This document shows, piece after piece, positions 28,908 to 39,089 of a stretch of 64,000 nt of DNA. This DNA is from Saccharomyces paradoxus. Lineage: Eukaryota; Ascomycota; Saccharomycetes; Saccharomycetales; Saccharomycetaceae. Made by a program: the position numbers and the translations under genes. The stretch covers positions 558,001 to 622,000 of the forward strand of contig NC_047493.1 in NCBI RefSeq assembly GCF_002079055.1, in the 5' to 3' direction. The stretch's first letter is position 1; each line of letters opens with the position of its first letter. The notes under the pieces were generated by a model. It worked only from the letters and a program-made list of their open reading frames with translations, was not told where the DNA came from and searched no databases.

Positions 28908-31691
28908 ATGGTGGAGCAAGATAATGGGCCTTTACAGAAACTGCTCAAGACACAATACGATGCTGTCTTCCATTTAAAGGATGAAAATGGTATAGAAATA
29001 TATCCAATATTCAATGTACTGCCACCAAAAAAGGAATATCCAGACTACTACATTATAATAAGGAATCCAGTATCTTTAAACACTTTAAAGAAACGATTGC
29101 CCCATTATACATCACCACAAGATTTTGTAAACGATTTTGCGCAAATTCCTTGGAATGCAATGACTTACAATGCAAAAGATTCAATAATTTATAAATATGC
29201 TACCATTCTTGAGTCATTCATCAAGGGCAAAATCATGCTGAACATAAGAAAATATTATCCAGACGTGACATATCCGTCTTTAGGTCGAATTCCGGAAATA
29301 CTGGGGGAGGCGATACAACCTTCGAATTTATCCCCGGATCCCACCAATACACAGGAGAATGATGAAAGAGCTGGTTTAAATTCAGAGATGAAAATGGCTT
29401 TCGCAAAACTGGATAGTTCGATCACTGAAAAGAAACAAACCAGCCAAGACTACAGGATACAACAAAAAAACTCACCAGCGTTTCCAACACATTCTGCCTC
29501 CATAACACCGCAGCCGCTGGCTTCGCCCACTCCAGCTGTTAACTATACAAATATCAACTCGACGCATCCAAAAACCCATGTTAGACGCGGTAGGCCACCA
29601 GTCATTGATCTTCCCTACGTCCTAAGGATTAAAAACATCTTGAAGATGATGAGAAGAGAGGTCGACCAAAATAATAAGACGCTTACGCTCTGTTTTGAAA
29701 AATTGCCGGATAGAAACGAGGAGCCAACCTATTACTCTGTAATAACAGATCCTATTTGTCTGATGGATATTAGGAAAAAGGTTAAGTCCAGAAAATATAG
29801 AAACTTCCACAATTTTGAGGAAGATTTTCAATTAATGCTAACGAATTTCAAGCTCTATTATTCTCAAGACCAGAGCAATATAATACGAGCTCAATTATTG
29901 GAGAAAAACTTCAATAGATTAGTAAGAATTGAACTATCCAAACCTGACGAAGATTATTTACCTGAAGGTGAATTAAGGTATCCTCTAGATGATGTGGAAA
30001 TTAATGATGTGAAGTTTCAGATAGGTGATTGGGTTCTTTTACACAATCCAAATGACATCAATAAACCTATTGTTGGTCAGATTTTCAGATTATGGTCAAC
30101 CACAGATGGAAATAAATGGTTGAATGCTTGCTGGTATTTTAGACCAGAACAAACCGTTCATCGGGTTGATAGATTGTTCTATAAGAATGAGGTTATGAAA
30201 ACTGGTCAATATAGAGATCACCCTATTCAGGACATTAAGGGAAAGTGTTACGTTATTCATTTCACCAGATTTCAGCGTGGGGATCCCAGCACGAAAGTCA
30301 ATGGTCCTCAATTTGTTTGTGAATTCCGTTATAATGAAAGTGATAAAGTTTTTAACAAAATAAGGACTTGGAAAGCTTGCTTACCAGAAGAACTCCGTGA
30401 TCAAGATGAAGCGACGGTGCCTGTTAATGGAAGAAAGTTTTTTAAATATCCTTCTCCAATAGCAGATTTGTTACCGCCAAATGCTACCTTAAATGACAAA
30501 ATTCCAGAACCCACGGAGGGAGCCCCAACGGCCCCACCCTTGGTGGGCGCCGTATATTTGGGCCCCAAATTAGAGAGAGATGATCTGGGAGAATATTCAA
30601 CCTCCGATGACTGCCCACGATACATAATCAGACCAAATGATCCACCAGAAGAGGGCAAGATCGATTACGAAACTGGTACAATAATCACTGATACTTTAGC
30701 AACAAGCAGTATGCCAAAGGTAAACAGTTCGTCTACGATACGTTTAGCCACTTTAAAGCAGACGAAATCAATTTCTAACTCCAATTTTAGGTCTTCATCA
30801 AATACTCCACTATTGCATCAGAATTTCAATCAGACTTCCAATCTTTTGAAAATGGAAAACATGAATGATAACTCGCATAATTTATTATCGCATCCTTCCA
30901 TTCCTAAATTTCAATCCCCTACTTTAATAGAACAGACTAGCCGTTCTAAATACCATAATGCAAAAAAAAACTCACAGCTATCATCAACAGCTCCCAAAAA
31001 GCCTGCATCTAAAAGTTTTACACTATCCTCAATGATCAATAGCTTAACTGCTCATACTTCCAAGTACAACTTCAACCATATTGTTATTGAAGCTCCGGGT
31101 GCATTTGTGGTTCCTATCCCAGTGCAAAAAAATATAAAAACCATACAATCAACAGAACGTTTCAATAAATCAAGTCTAAAAAACGCTCAAAATCTCGGTA
31201 CAAATGTTACCGATGATACAAATGCCACAAATGAACAAATTATATGGTTTAAAGGGCCCGGCATAAAAATCACAGAAAGGGTTATTGATTCCGGGAATGA
31301 TTTGGTACGAGTGCCTTTGAATAGATGGTTCTGTAAAAACAAAAGAAGAAAACTGGATTATGAAGAAATTGAAGAAGATATCATAGAACCACCCAATGAC
31401 TTCAGTGAAGATATGATTGCTAGTATTTTCAATCCTCCGGCGAGCTTGAATTTAGATATGGATTTAAATCTAAGCCCATCTTCGAATAACTCTTCCAATT
31501 TTATGGATTTAAGCGCAATTGCCAGCGGTGATAACGATGGAAAAGAATGCGATACGGCAGAAGAGAGTGAAGATGAAAATGAAGAGACAGATGACGAACA
31601 TGAAATTGAAGATATTCCGACTACTTCAGCTTTTGGCTTAAATTCATCTGCTGAATACCTTGCATTCAGATTACGAGAACTCAATAAATGA
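28908..31691 (+). CDS. RSC1: Rsc1, double-bromodomain subunit of the RSC remodeler
   Basis: A 927-residue component of one form of the RSC chromatin-remodelling complex (Rsc1 and Rsc2 are alternatives). Bromodomain 1 spans about residues 8-108 and bromodomain 2 about 238-345. An AT-hook-like RRGRPP lies at about 226-231, between them. A BAH domain covers about 366-485 (from FQIGDWVLLHNP). The second half is low-complexity, with an acidic run near 890-910 and a conserved C-terminal end. The S. cerevisiae protein is 928 residues. Confidence 0.97.
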   Translation: MVEQDNGPLQKLLKTQYDAVFHLKDENGIEIYPIFNVLPPKKEYPDYYIIIRNPVSLNTLKKRLPHYTSPQDFVNDFAQIPWNAMTYNAKDSIIYKYATILESFIKGKIMLNIRKYYPDVTYPSLGRIPEILGEAIQPSNLSPDPTNTQENDERAGLNSEMKMAFAKLDSSITEKKQTSQDYRIQQKNSPAFPTHSASITPQPLASPTPAVNYTNINSTHPKTHVRRGRPPVIDLPYVLRIKNILKMMRREVDQNNKTLTLCFEKLPDRNEEPTYYSVITDPICLMDIRKKVKSRKYRNFHNFEEDFQLMLTNFKLYYSQDQSNIIRAQLLEKNFNRLVRIELSKPDEDYLPEGELRYPLDDVEINDVKFQIGDWVLLHNPNDINKPIVGQIFRLWSTTDGNKWLNACWYFRPEQTVHRVDRLFYKNEVMKTGQYRDHPIQDIKGKCYVIHFTRFQRGDPSTKVNGPQFVCEFRYNESDKVFNKIRTWKACLPEELRDQDEATVPVNGRKFFKYPSPIADLLPPNATLNDKIPEPTEGAPTAPPLVGAVYLGPKLERDDLGEYSTSDDCPRYIIRPNDPPEEGKIDYETGTIITDTLATSSMPKVNSSSTIRLATLKQTKSISNSNFRSSSNTPLLHQNFNQTSNLLKMENMNDNSHNLLSHPSIPKFQSPTLIEQTSRSKYHNAKKNSQLSSTAPKKPASKSFTLSSMINSLTAHTSKYNFNHIVIEAPGAFVVPIPVQKNIKTIQSTERFNKSSLKNAQNLGTNVTDDTNATNEQIIWFKGPGIKITERVIDSGNDLVRVPLNRWFCKNKRRKLDYEEIEEDIIEPPNDFSEDMIASIFNPPASLNLDMDLNLSPSSNNSSNFMDLSAIASGDNDGKECDTAEESEDENEETDDEHEIEDIPTTSAFGLNSSAEYLAFRLRELNK

Positions 31692-32043
31692 TGATCATGT
31701 TAAAATCACCGCATGTATCTATATATGTTCATGCATATACCATATATATTTTTGTTATTCATACTATAGACGTCAAAAATTTTTTTTGTCTTTCAAGCAC
31801 ACAATTACAGATCCAACATACCATTTCTCTATTACGGTTCACTACGGCCCACTTTTTATATTCATCCCAGAAAAATAACTTCAGAGTAAAGTACTCTGCG
31901 TCACTGTGTTTATTGGTCAATAAATATTCTTAATTGAGATGGAAAAACAACGGAAGTTAGCAAATTGTTGGAACAATTTTCCATGCCTTAATTTAATCGG
32001 TTATTGTTTTCCCGTCATTCATCTCGGTTTATTCAAATCAGGA
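31692..32043. other. RSC1-LST7 convergent spacer
   Basis: Spacer between two 3' ends. TATATA-rich just after RSC1, fitting polyadenylation efficiency elements. No gene recognised. Confidence 0.5.
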
Positions 32044-32766
32044 TCATTTATCTTCTTTCATTACGGTATGCAATAAAAATGAATTCCATTTGTGTATTCG
32101 CACGAAGAGAAATTTATCCTCCGTCAGAGACACCAAGTTGCGGCCAATTTTAGATTTATTTGCACGTAAGTATGAGCCAATGAAAGCGTTATTATTCAAT
32201 GTTTCCAGATTGTTTTCCACTGTTTGATTTTTTCCCAAGAATTCGCTTTTGTGAATATTTTTGATATAAGCAATTATTTTATCAAATCCACCGATGATAA
32301 AGTTCCAGTGTTCACTCAACATTTTCATAGAATCATCGTGGCTTCTGGAATCTACTGTCAAAATAAAACAATACCTTCTTTCATTACCTCTAGCGTTTTC
32401 ATCATACAGTTTAAAGCCTATCACTAAATTCAATCCTCTAAGATCATCAAAAAATATAAAGGGCATGTTATCATAAATCATCGTCTCCTCAGAAAAAGCT
32501 CTTTTAATGATAGAATTTAACAATTGGTAACGTATAGAAGAATACTGGGTAGTTATAAACGGGACGTCTTCGATGAAGCATCGCATCGATCTAGTCGACT
32601 CTTCGGGAAACTGTAAAAGACATGATTCGCAATATGATTCTGTTGGATAATCAGGCACTAGTAATTCTTCACCCAATGTTCCCTTTTCTGCGGATTGTGT
32701 AACTGATATGATCCTTGGGCCATGCTTGTCACAGAAATGAGCCAATGAAATCACTATCGAAGACAT
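32044..32766 (-). CDS. LST7: Lst7, folliculin-like partner of Lst4
   Basis: A 240-residue folliculin/DENN-family protein. The Lst4-Lst7 complex acts at the vacuole as GTPase-activating protein for Gtr2 and so signals amino-acid supply to TORC1; lst7 mutants also mis-sort the general amino acid permease. The N-terminus (IVISLAHFCDKHGPR) is the conserved longin-type start of folliculin proteins. A second in-frame ATG at 32775 would add three residues; 32766 is preferred because the family begins there. S. cerevisiae Lst7 is 242 residues. Confidence 0.93.
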   Translation of the reverse strand: MSSIVISLAHFCDKHGPRIISVTQSAEKGTLGEELLVPDYPTESYCESCLLQFPEESTRSMRCFIEDVPFITTQYSSIRYQLLNSIIKRAFSEETMIYDNMPFIFFDDLRGLNLVIGFKLYDENARGNERRYCFILTVDSRSHDDSMKMLSEHWNFIIGGFDKIIAYIKNIHKSEFLGKNQTVENNLETLNNNAFIGSYLRANKSKIGRNLVSLTEDKFLFVRIHKWNSFLLHTVMKEDK

Positions 32767-33407
32767 TCTATGCATCTATTTCATCAACCATTTAAAACGC
32801 TAACTTATATGTTCTGGAGTTACTAGTTAGTTGGAGTTTCTGTTTTCTCATTTGTCCTCTGATGATCATCGAATAGAAGACCTCCTAAGCCCTTTTCTTT
32901 TTCCTCACAATTTTTCTTTTTCAAGCGTGTTTTTTTCTGAGAAGTAAATACGAAAATGGCATCTTCGAATTGGGCGAATGAACAGTTAGTTTAACACATT
33001 TGCAAGGACAGCTACAGTGTACTGTCAGTGTTACTTTCAAAAGTCTTCTGATCCATTGGAAGATATTTTTCAATAGAAGTGAAACAAAACAGGTCACGGC
33101 AAACACTCGCCGATACACACCGCACATGTCATGCTTTCCATACCTTGCATCTAACTCTATATAATCTTATCGTTGACATTCATCTACCACGCTCGAAAGA
33201 ACAAAACGACGCATATTGTATACGTACTCTCTCATTTTCAGCAACTGCTGTTTTCAGCTCCTCTGGCTCAGGGTCTTGGCGATTTTTTATTTAGAAACTA
33301 TCCGAATAAAAAAACCGCACGAATACAAAGCGATGGCAATAGCTATTTCACTTGATATGCCTACCGTAGACCGCATACAAATAACTATAAACATACGCCA
33401 TTAGACG
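32767..33407. other. LST7-PEF1 divergent promoter
   Basis: A 641-base shared promoter with ordinary base composition. Short open frames on both strands have no support. No regulatory motif recognised with confidence. Confidence 0.5.
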
Positions 33408-34415
33408 ATGTGTGCAAAGAAGCTCAAATACGCTGCTGGCGATGACTTCGTACGCTATGCTACACCCAAAGAGGCCATGGAAGAAACTAGACGTGAATTC
33501 GAGAAAGAGAAACAACGACAGCAACAAACAAAAGTTACTCAAACACAAACTCCCAACACTAGAGTTCATTCAGCCCCAATTCCTTTACAAAATCAATATA
33601 CCAAGAACAGAGTGGAAAATGGACACCACCCTTACGGCTCTCCCCAAAGCTATTCTCCAAGACATACAAAAACACCAGTCGATCCTAGATATAATGCTAT
33701 AGCACAGAAACCGACAGGCAGGCCTATACCTCCAACACCGAGTCATTATAACAATTTGAATTCATCCTCTCAACGCATAGTCTCCTCCCCTCCTCCCCTA
33801 ATGCACAACCAATCAGTTCCTGCACAACTCTTAAAGAAGGTTGCGCCTGCTCCGTTTGATAATAGAGAAGAGGTACGAGACATGCAAGTGGCCATTCAGC
33901 TATTTCATAATCATGATGTAAAGGGCAAAAACCGACTGACAGCAGAGGAGCTACAGAACTTGCTACAAAATGATGATAACTCCCATTTTTGTATATCATC
34001 AGTAGATGCCCTAATAAATTTATTTGGCGCTTCCAGGTTTGGCACTGTGAACCAGACAGAGTTTATCGCCTTATACAAAAGAGTGAAAAGTTGGAGGAAA
34101 GTTTATGTAGACAATGATATCAACGGGTCACTTACCATCTCTGTCAGCGAATTTCACAATTCACTTCAAGAACTAGGATATCTAATACCCTTTGAAGTAA
34201 GCGAGAAAACGTTTGACCAGTATGCTGAGTTCATAAACAGGAATGGGACAGGCAAAGAGCTGAAGTTTGATAAGTTCGTAGAAGCATTAGTTTGGCTAAT
34301 GAGATTAACGAAGTTATTCAGGAAATTCGATACTAATCAAGAAGGTATTGCAACCATACAGTACAAAGATTTTATCGATGCTACATTATATCTAGGTCGT
34401 TTCTTACCTCATTGA
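33408..34415 (+). CDS. PEF1: Pef1, penta-EF-hand calcium-binding protein
   Basis: A 335-residue penta-EF-hand protein of the ALG-2/peflin family, reported to bind calcium and zinc and to affect bud formation and polar growth. Residues 1 to about 150 are disordered, rich in proline, glutamine and serine. The EF-hand domain covers about 160-335. Recognisable loops include DVKGKNRLTAEEL, DNDINGSLTISVSEF (the most canonical, DxDxxGxxxxxE-like) and DTNQEGIATIQYKDF; the others are degenerate. Length equals S. cerevisiae. Confidence 0.95.
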   Translation: MCAKKLKYAAGDDFVRYATPKEAMEETRREFEKEKQRQQQTKVTQTQTPNTRVHSAPIPLQNQYTKNRVENGHHPYGSPQSYSPRHTKTPVDPRYNAIAQKPTGRPIPPTPSHYNNLNSSSQRIVSSPPPLMHNQSVPAQLLKKVAPAPFDNREEVRDMQVAIQLFHNHDVKGKNRLTAEELQNLLQNDDNSHFCISSVDALINLFGASRFGTVNQTEFIALYKRVKSWRKVYVDNDINGSLTISVSEFHNSLQELGYLIPFEVSEKTFDQYAEFINRNGTGKELKFDKFVEALVWLMRLTKLFRKFDTNQEGIATIQYKDFIDATLYLGRFLPH

Positions 34416-34845
34416 TGACAATCATTTAATTTTTTGTCTGTAATATAAATGGGACATGTAAATCAATCGCCCATTAGCTTGCCATGCCGCTTTCTATGCC
34501 GCTTCCTTCCCATACATAGTGACTCAGTTTTTCGTATGTAGTGACTTATTAAAACGACACAAAAGAGACGTCAATGACTGGCGTTCTTTTTATTTTAGTT
34601 ACTATAAGTGTATGGATTCGTTCTATTATTAAAATATCAATTTGAATTTCTGTTCTACATTTAAACGAGGGATTCCATTACATAATAAGGATATCAGGAG
34701 CTGCGGACCAGTGTTTCTCTTTAGATTTATATATCCTCTGTTTTCCTTTTCATTGTTAGTAGTGGAAGGAGAAAGATCAATTAACAAAATAAACAAATAA
34801 ATAATAAAGTTTGCAAATTTTTTTTTGCATCGTTGAACCTTTATT
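34416..34845. promoter_or_regulatory. SPR3 promoter region with Abf1 site and MSE
   Basis: Tandem spacer after PEF1. An Abf1 consensus in reverse orientation (CGT, five bases, GTGAC) lies at 34533-34545, and a full middle sporulation element GACACAAAA lies at 34556-34564, about 280 bases before SPR3. Both factor sites have been described in control of S. cerevisiae SPR3, which is switched on in mid sporulation by Ndt80. Confidence 0.75.
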
Positions 34846-36381
34846 ATGAAATCAAAAGGGAGCCGGTTGTCAACAGATTGCCCTGTCGAGTTTCCCAAGA
34901 TAATCTCTGAATTTGCTGAGGAAGTAAAAATACGTAGACAAAGTTCCCAAGGCCAGAACGTCGATTCCTATCATGCAACAAGCCCTGAGCTGAAACACAG
35001 AAGACAGAGATCATCATCTTTTGTTAACGGTAAATACAGGAGCAGGGATATTCCACTATTGGACAACAAGAATGCAGAAGAAATTAGCTCGAATTCGCAC
35101 GGCCAAGACATCGGTATCAGAAACTTACCACGTCAACGGGAGTTGTTAAATGCCAAAAATGGAATTCACTTTACGCTGATGGTTGCGGGTCAAAGTGGAC
35201 TGGGTAAAACAACGTTCATCAATTCCTTATTCTCTACTTCTTTAATTGATGATAATATTAAAGAAAACAAACCTATTGTTCGTTATAAAAGTGTTGTAGA
35301 AGGGGATGGAACACACCTCAATTTCAACGTCATTGATACGCCTGGATTTGGCAACAATATGGATAACGCATTCACATGGAGAACAATGGTTAATTATATT
35401 GATGAAGAAATAAGATCGTACATTTTCCAAGAGGAACAACCTGATAGGGCAAAAATGGTCGATGATAGAGTTCATTGTTGTTTGTACTTCCTAAAGCCTA
35501 CTAATAAGGGGATTGATGCTTTAGACGTCGTAACGATGAAAAAATTAGCAAAGAGAGTGAATTTAATTCCAGTTATTGCCAAAGCAGATTCACTAACTAA
35601 AGAGGAACTGAAAAATTTCAAAATGGAAATCAGAGAAATAATAAGAGTACAAGATATCCCTGTATGTTTCTTCTTCGGCAATGATGTTTTAAATGCAACG
35701 CAAGATATTTTTCAAAAGTATCCCTTCAGTATAATCGCATCTAACGAGTATATTTTCAATGAAAAAGGTGAAAGAGTTAAGGGAAGACAATACAAATGGG
35801 GCGCTGTTGACATTGAAAATGAAAAGTATTGTGACTTTAAAATCTTGCAAAAGACGCTTTTTGATTGGCATTTAATCGACCTTGTAGAAAGCACGGAAGA
35901 ATACTATGAAAAATGTAGATCTGAAATGTTAAGAACCAGGTTATTAAAGGCCAGAGATTGTTTAACAACAAAAAGTGTTGATTTAACCGAAGAACAGAAG
36001 AAGTTCCTGGAAGAAGAAATGAATTTCGATGAACTCGAGGAAAACAAGTTGAAAAATTACAAGTGCTATGAAATAATCAATAAAACCATCATGGATAAAG
36101 TGGCTACAGAATGGGATCCTGAATTTATAACTAGACAATTAGAGGCCAAAAAGAAATTCAACGAACTGTCCAATAGAGAAATTTCAAAGTTTCGAGACTG
36201 GAAAAAGAGCCTATTCATGGAACAAGAAAATTTCAACCAAGAAATTGAACAATTGAATCATAAGTTGGAAAACTTACAGCTGGAATGCCAAGACTTGGAA
36301 TATAAGTTGTTAATCGGGAAAAGTTCTAACAATCATTCCACAGACAGTGCTACTTTAGTGAATGTTCACATCAGAAGGTAG
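34846..36381 (+). CDS. SPR3: Spr3, sporulation-specific septin
   Basis: A 511-residue septin made during meiosis and placed at the prospore membrane with Spr28 and the common septins. The GTPase P-loop GQSGLGKT is at 115-122, the G3 motif DTPG at 164-167, and the G4-type AKAD lies near 246. A basic segment (RSRDIP and nearby) sits before the GTPase domain, and a coiled coil occupies about the last 80 residues. The N-terminal 100 residues are specific to this septin. The S. cerevisiae protein is 512 residues. Confidence 0.96.
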   Translation: MKSKGSRLSTDCPVEFPKIISEFAEEVKIRRQSSQGQNVDSYHATSPELKHRRQRSSSFVNGKYRSRDIPLLDNKNAEEISSNSHGQDIGIRNLPRQRELLNAKNGIHFTLMVAGQSGLGKTTFINSLFSTSLIDDNIKENKPIVRYKSVVEGDGTHLNFNVIDTPGFGNNMDNAFTWRTMVNYIDEEIRSYIFQEEQPDRAKMVDDRVHCCLYFLKPTNKGIDALDVVTMKKLAKRVNLIPVIAKADSLTKEELKNFKMEIREIIRVQDIPVCFFFGNDVLNATQDIFQKYPFSIIASNEYIFNEKGERVKGRQYKWGAVDIENEKYCDFKILQKTLFDWHLIDLVESTEEYYEKCRSEMLRTRLLKARDCLTTKSVDLTEEQKKFLEEEMNFDELEENKLKNYKCYEIINKTIMDKVATEWDPEFITRQLEAKKKFNELSNREISKFRDWKKSLFMEQENFNQEIEQLNHKLENLQLECQDLEYKLLIGKSSNNHSTDSATLVNVHIRR

Positions 36382-36491
36382 TATTACTAAGAAAAGCCAA
36401 TACTTTTACGCACGCTTAGCTTTATATAATAAAAATACAAGTAGGATAGAAATGAGTATTTTTTTAGCAGCATTTCTACCATAATTAACAA

Positions 36492-36533
36492 AACCCTAAC
36501 TCTACTATATCAGATTAGATCTCATCCGGGTAA
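36492..36533. promoter_or_regulatory. Tbf1 and Reb1 sites upstream of SNR48
   Basis: AACCCTAA at 36492-36499 matches the Tbf1 site (ARCCCTAA) used by many independently transcribed yeast snoRNA genes. CGGGTAA at 36527-36533 is a Reb1 site in reverse orientation. Both lie about 300 bases before SNR48, and a long A run follows at 36580-36588. Confidence 0.65.
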
Positions 36534-36824
36534 TACGCGACACAATTTTTTTTTTCGAGAGCATTTTTCGAAGGAAGAAAAAAAAAAGTATTTAAGGCGT
36601 CAATTGCGCTACATTATAAACTTTTGTCCGCTGAAACCATACAGTAGTAATTTGAGTTCAGTCGAGCGCGCAAAAGAAGGAAAAAAAAAACCACAAGGCA
36701 GTGCAAAGAAGAGTGGAACATCAAGTGATGTTTCCTTTACTTTGCTTTCTCCCTTTTATCTTGGATTGTTAACCCGCCTTTTTTTTCTTTTCAAAAATTT
36801 TCTCCTTTCATCCCTCGTTTATCA

Positions 36825-36937
36825 TAATGATGATTTCATTTCTACCTATATGTTTTTTTCTGGCATCTCTAATGTTAGGATGCGAAGTTTAAGTACTCTC
36901 CATTCGATGAATACAATTTTTGACAATATCTGACTTT
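36825..36937 (+). ncRNA. SNR48: snR48, box C/D snoRNA for 25S rRNA methylation
   Basis: Box C (TGATGA) is at 36828-36833 and box D (CTGA) at 36930-36933, about 100 bases apart; a box C'-like CGATGA is at 36905-36910. Bases 36857-36870 can pair over 14 positions (one G-U) with the 25S segment AGAGGUGCCAGAAA near the peptidyl-transferase region, directly upstream of a D'-like CTAA at 36869-36872. This is the guide expected of snR48, which directs 2'-O-methylation at G2791 and G2793. The position between SPR3 and ERG25 and the length (about 113 bases) also fit S. cerevisiae. Exact ends are approximate, and the 25S sequence is from memory. Confidence 0.85.
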
Positions 36938-37096
36938 ACTATGATTAAGAACGACCGAGGAAGAAAAAAATAAAAAAAAGGGAACTAAGGGGACACACAT
37001 ACGTAGAAAATGATGTAAAGCGGATTACATCTGACAATATATTCTTGAATTTTCTTTTCGGTTTAGGGCTTGGCACAGGCCTTCTCTTCGTCCGAG

Positions 37097-37345
37097 TCGT
37101 ATAGGAAACAAAAAAACATAAAGCGTGTATTACGCAATCACAAGGTTACCCGGTACAATCACGTGTGGGTGTGGAGAGCAGCCGTTTAAAACCGTTTGGA
37201 CCTTGGTCCGATAGTACCATCTCGCAGAAAAAAACGGTACCAGTTATCGGGTGTCGTTTACGCTCGGATGTCGTTTAGCCAGCTCCGCAACCGCCACTGC
37301 CACCACCACTGCCTCCCTTCGTATACGGAACAGAAAGGTCGTATA
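37097..37345 (+). promoter_or_regulatory. Three sterol response elements before ERG25
   Basis: TCGTATA, the core bound by Upc2 and Ecm22, occurs at 37097-37103, 37319-37325 and 37339-37345. The last two are part of the same 10-base TCGTATACGG repeated exactly 20 bases apart, which places them on the same face of the helix. ERG25 belongs to the sterol-regulated ergosterol genes, so the match is meaningful. Confidence 0.7.
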
Positions 37346-37772
37346 CGGTAAACGACTAGCACTAGGACAATAGCAACTAACAATGACCGATAACAGTCAG
37401 CAACCTCAAGGCACCTGGCACAAAACCGTCGAGGAAGAGGCCCTTTGCCACCGTATCGCATCGCTTTCCCACCAAATTTTTTTCTTTCTTGCCTCGCCTC
37501 TGCTGTGGTCGTATTATTATTATTCATTCTCTGCGCAGTTTAAACTATATACAGACGATTAATCCGTTATGCATGTACATTTTCTTATATGCGTACACCT
37601 GTGTGTGCATACTTCTATATAATATATAATACAGGAAGATCTATTCCTTTTTTTCTTCTTCTCTTCTCTTCTCCCTTTTTTCTCTCTCTTTCTTCCTTTC
37701 CTTCCAGTAAATCTTTATAGTAGTTGTAATTTTCCTCTTTACATAATAGCATAAAGGACCAAGGAAAAGTAG

Positions 37773-38726
<954 letters not shown>

Positions 38727-39089
38727 GAGAAGAAACACCCAAAAAAAAAATAATAAAAAAACGTAAAAAAATGAAAATAAATTTTAAACCGCTTTTTTCT
38801 TTTTTTTTTTTAACTTTGTTCAATCCCCTTCCCCAACTCTCTCTTTTACTTTCACAACTGTTTATTTTAATATATGATTTTTAAATTAATCTAGGTTGAT
38901 TCTAAAAACTATATTGCAATCTTTAAATATATGTATACACATCCATTACTATGTATATATATATATACTATTTATGATAAATTTTTAACAAGCGAACCCA
39001 TTATTAAATCCTATAAATAAGAAACAGCTTCTTTCTAATTATTATTCTTTAAACTTAAAAACTACATATACAAAAACTACAAAAATATT
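38727..39089. other. ERG25-ADE6 convergent spacer
   Basis: A 363-base spacer, extremely AT-rich, with long A and T runs at 38740-38812 and a TATATATATATA run near 38955. It fits efficient 3' ends for two well-expressed genes. No gene. Confidence 0.5.

Noticed and set aside
36604-36933. 109-codon plus-strand frame after SPR3
   Set aside because: Overlaps the snR48 gene; low-complexity K, F and S translation.
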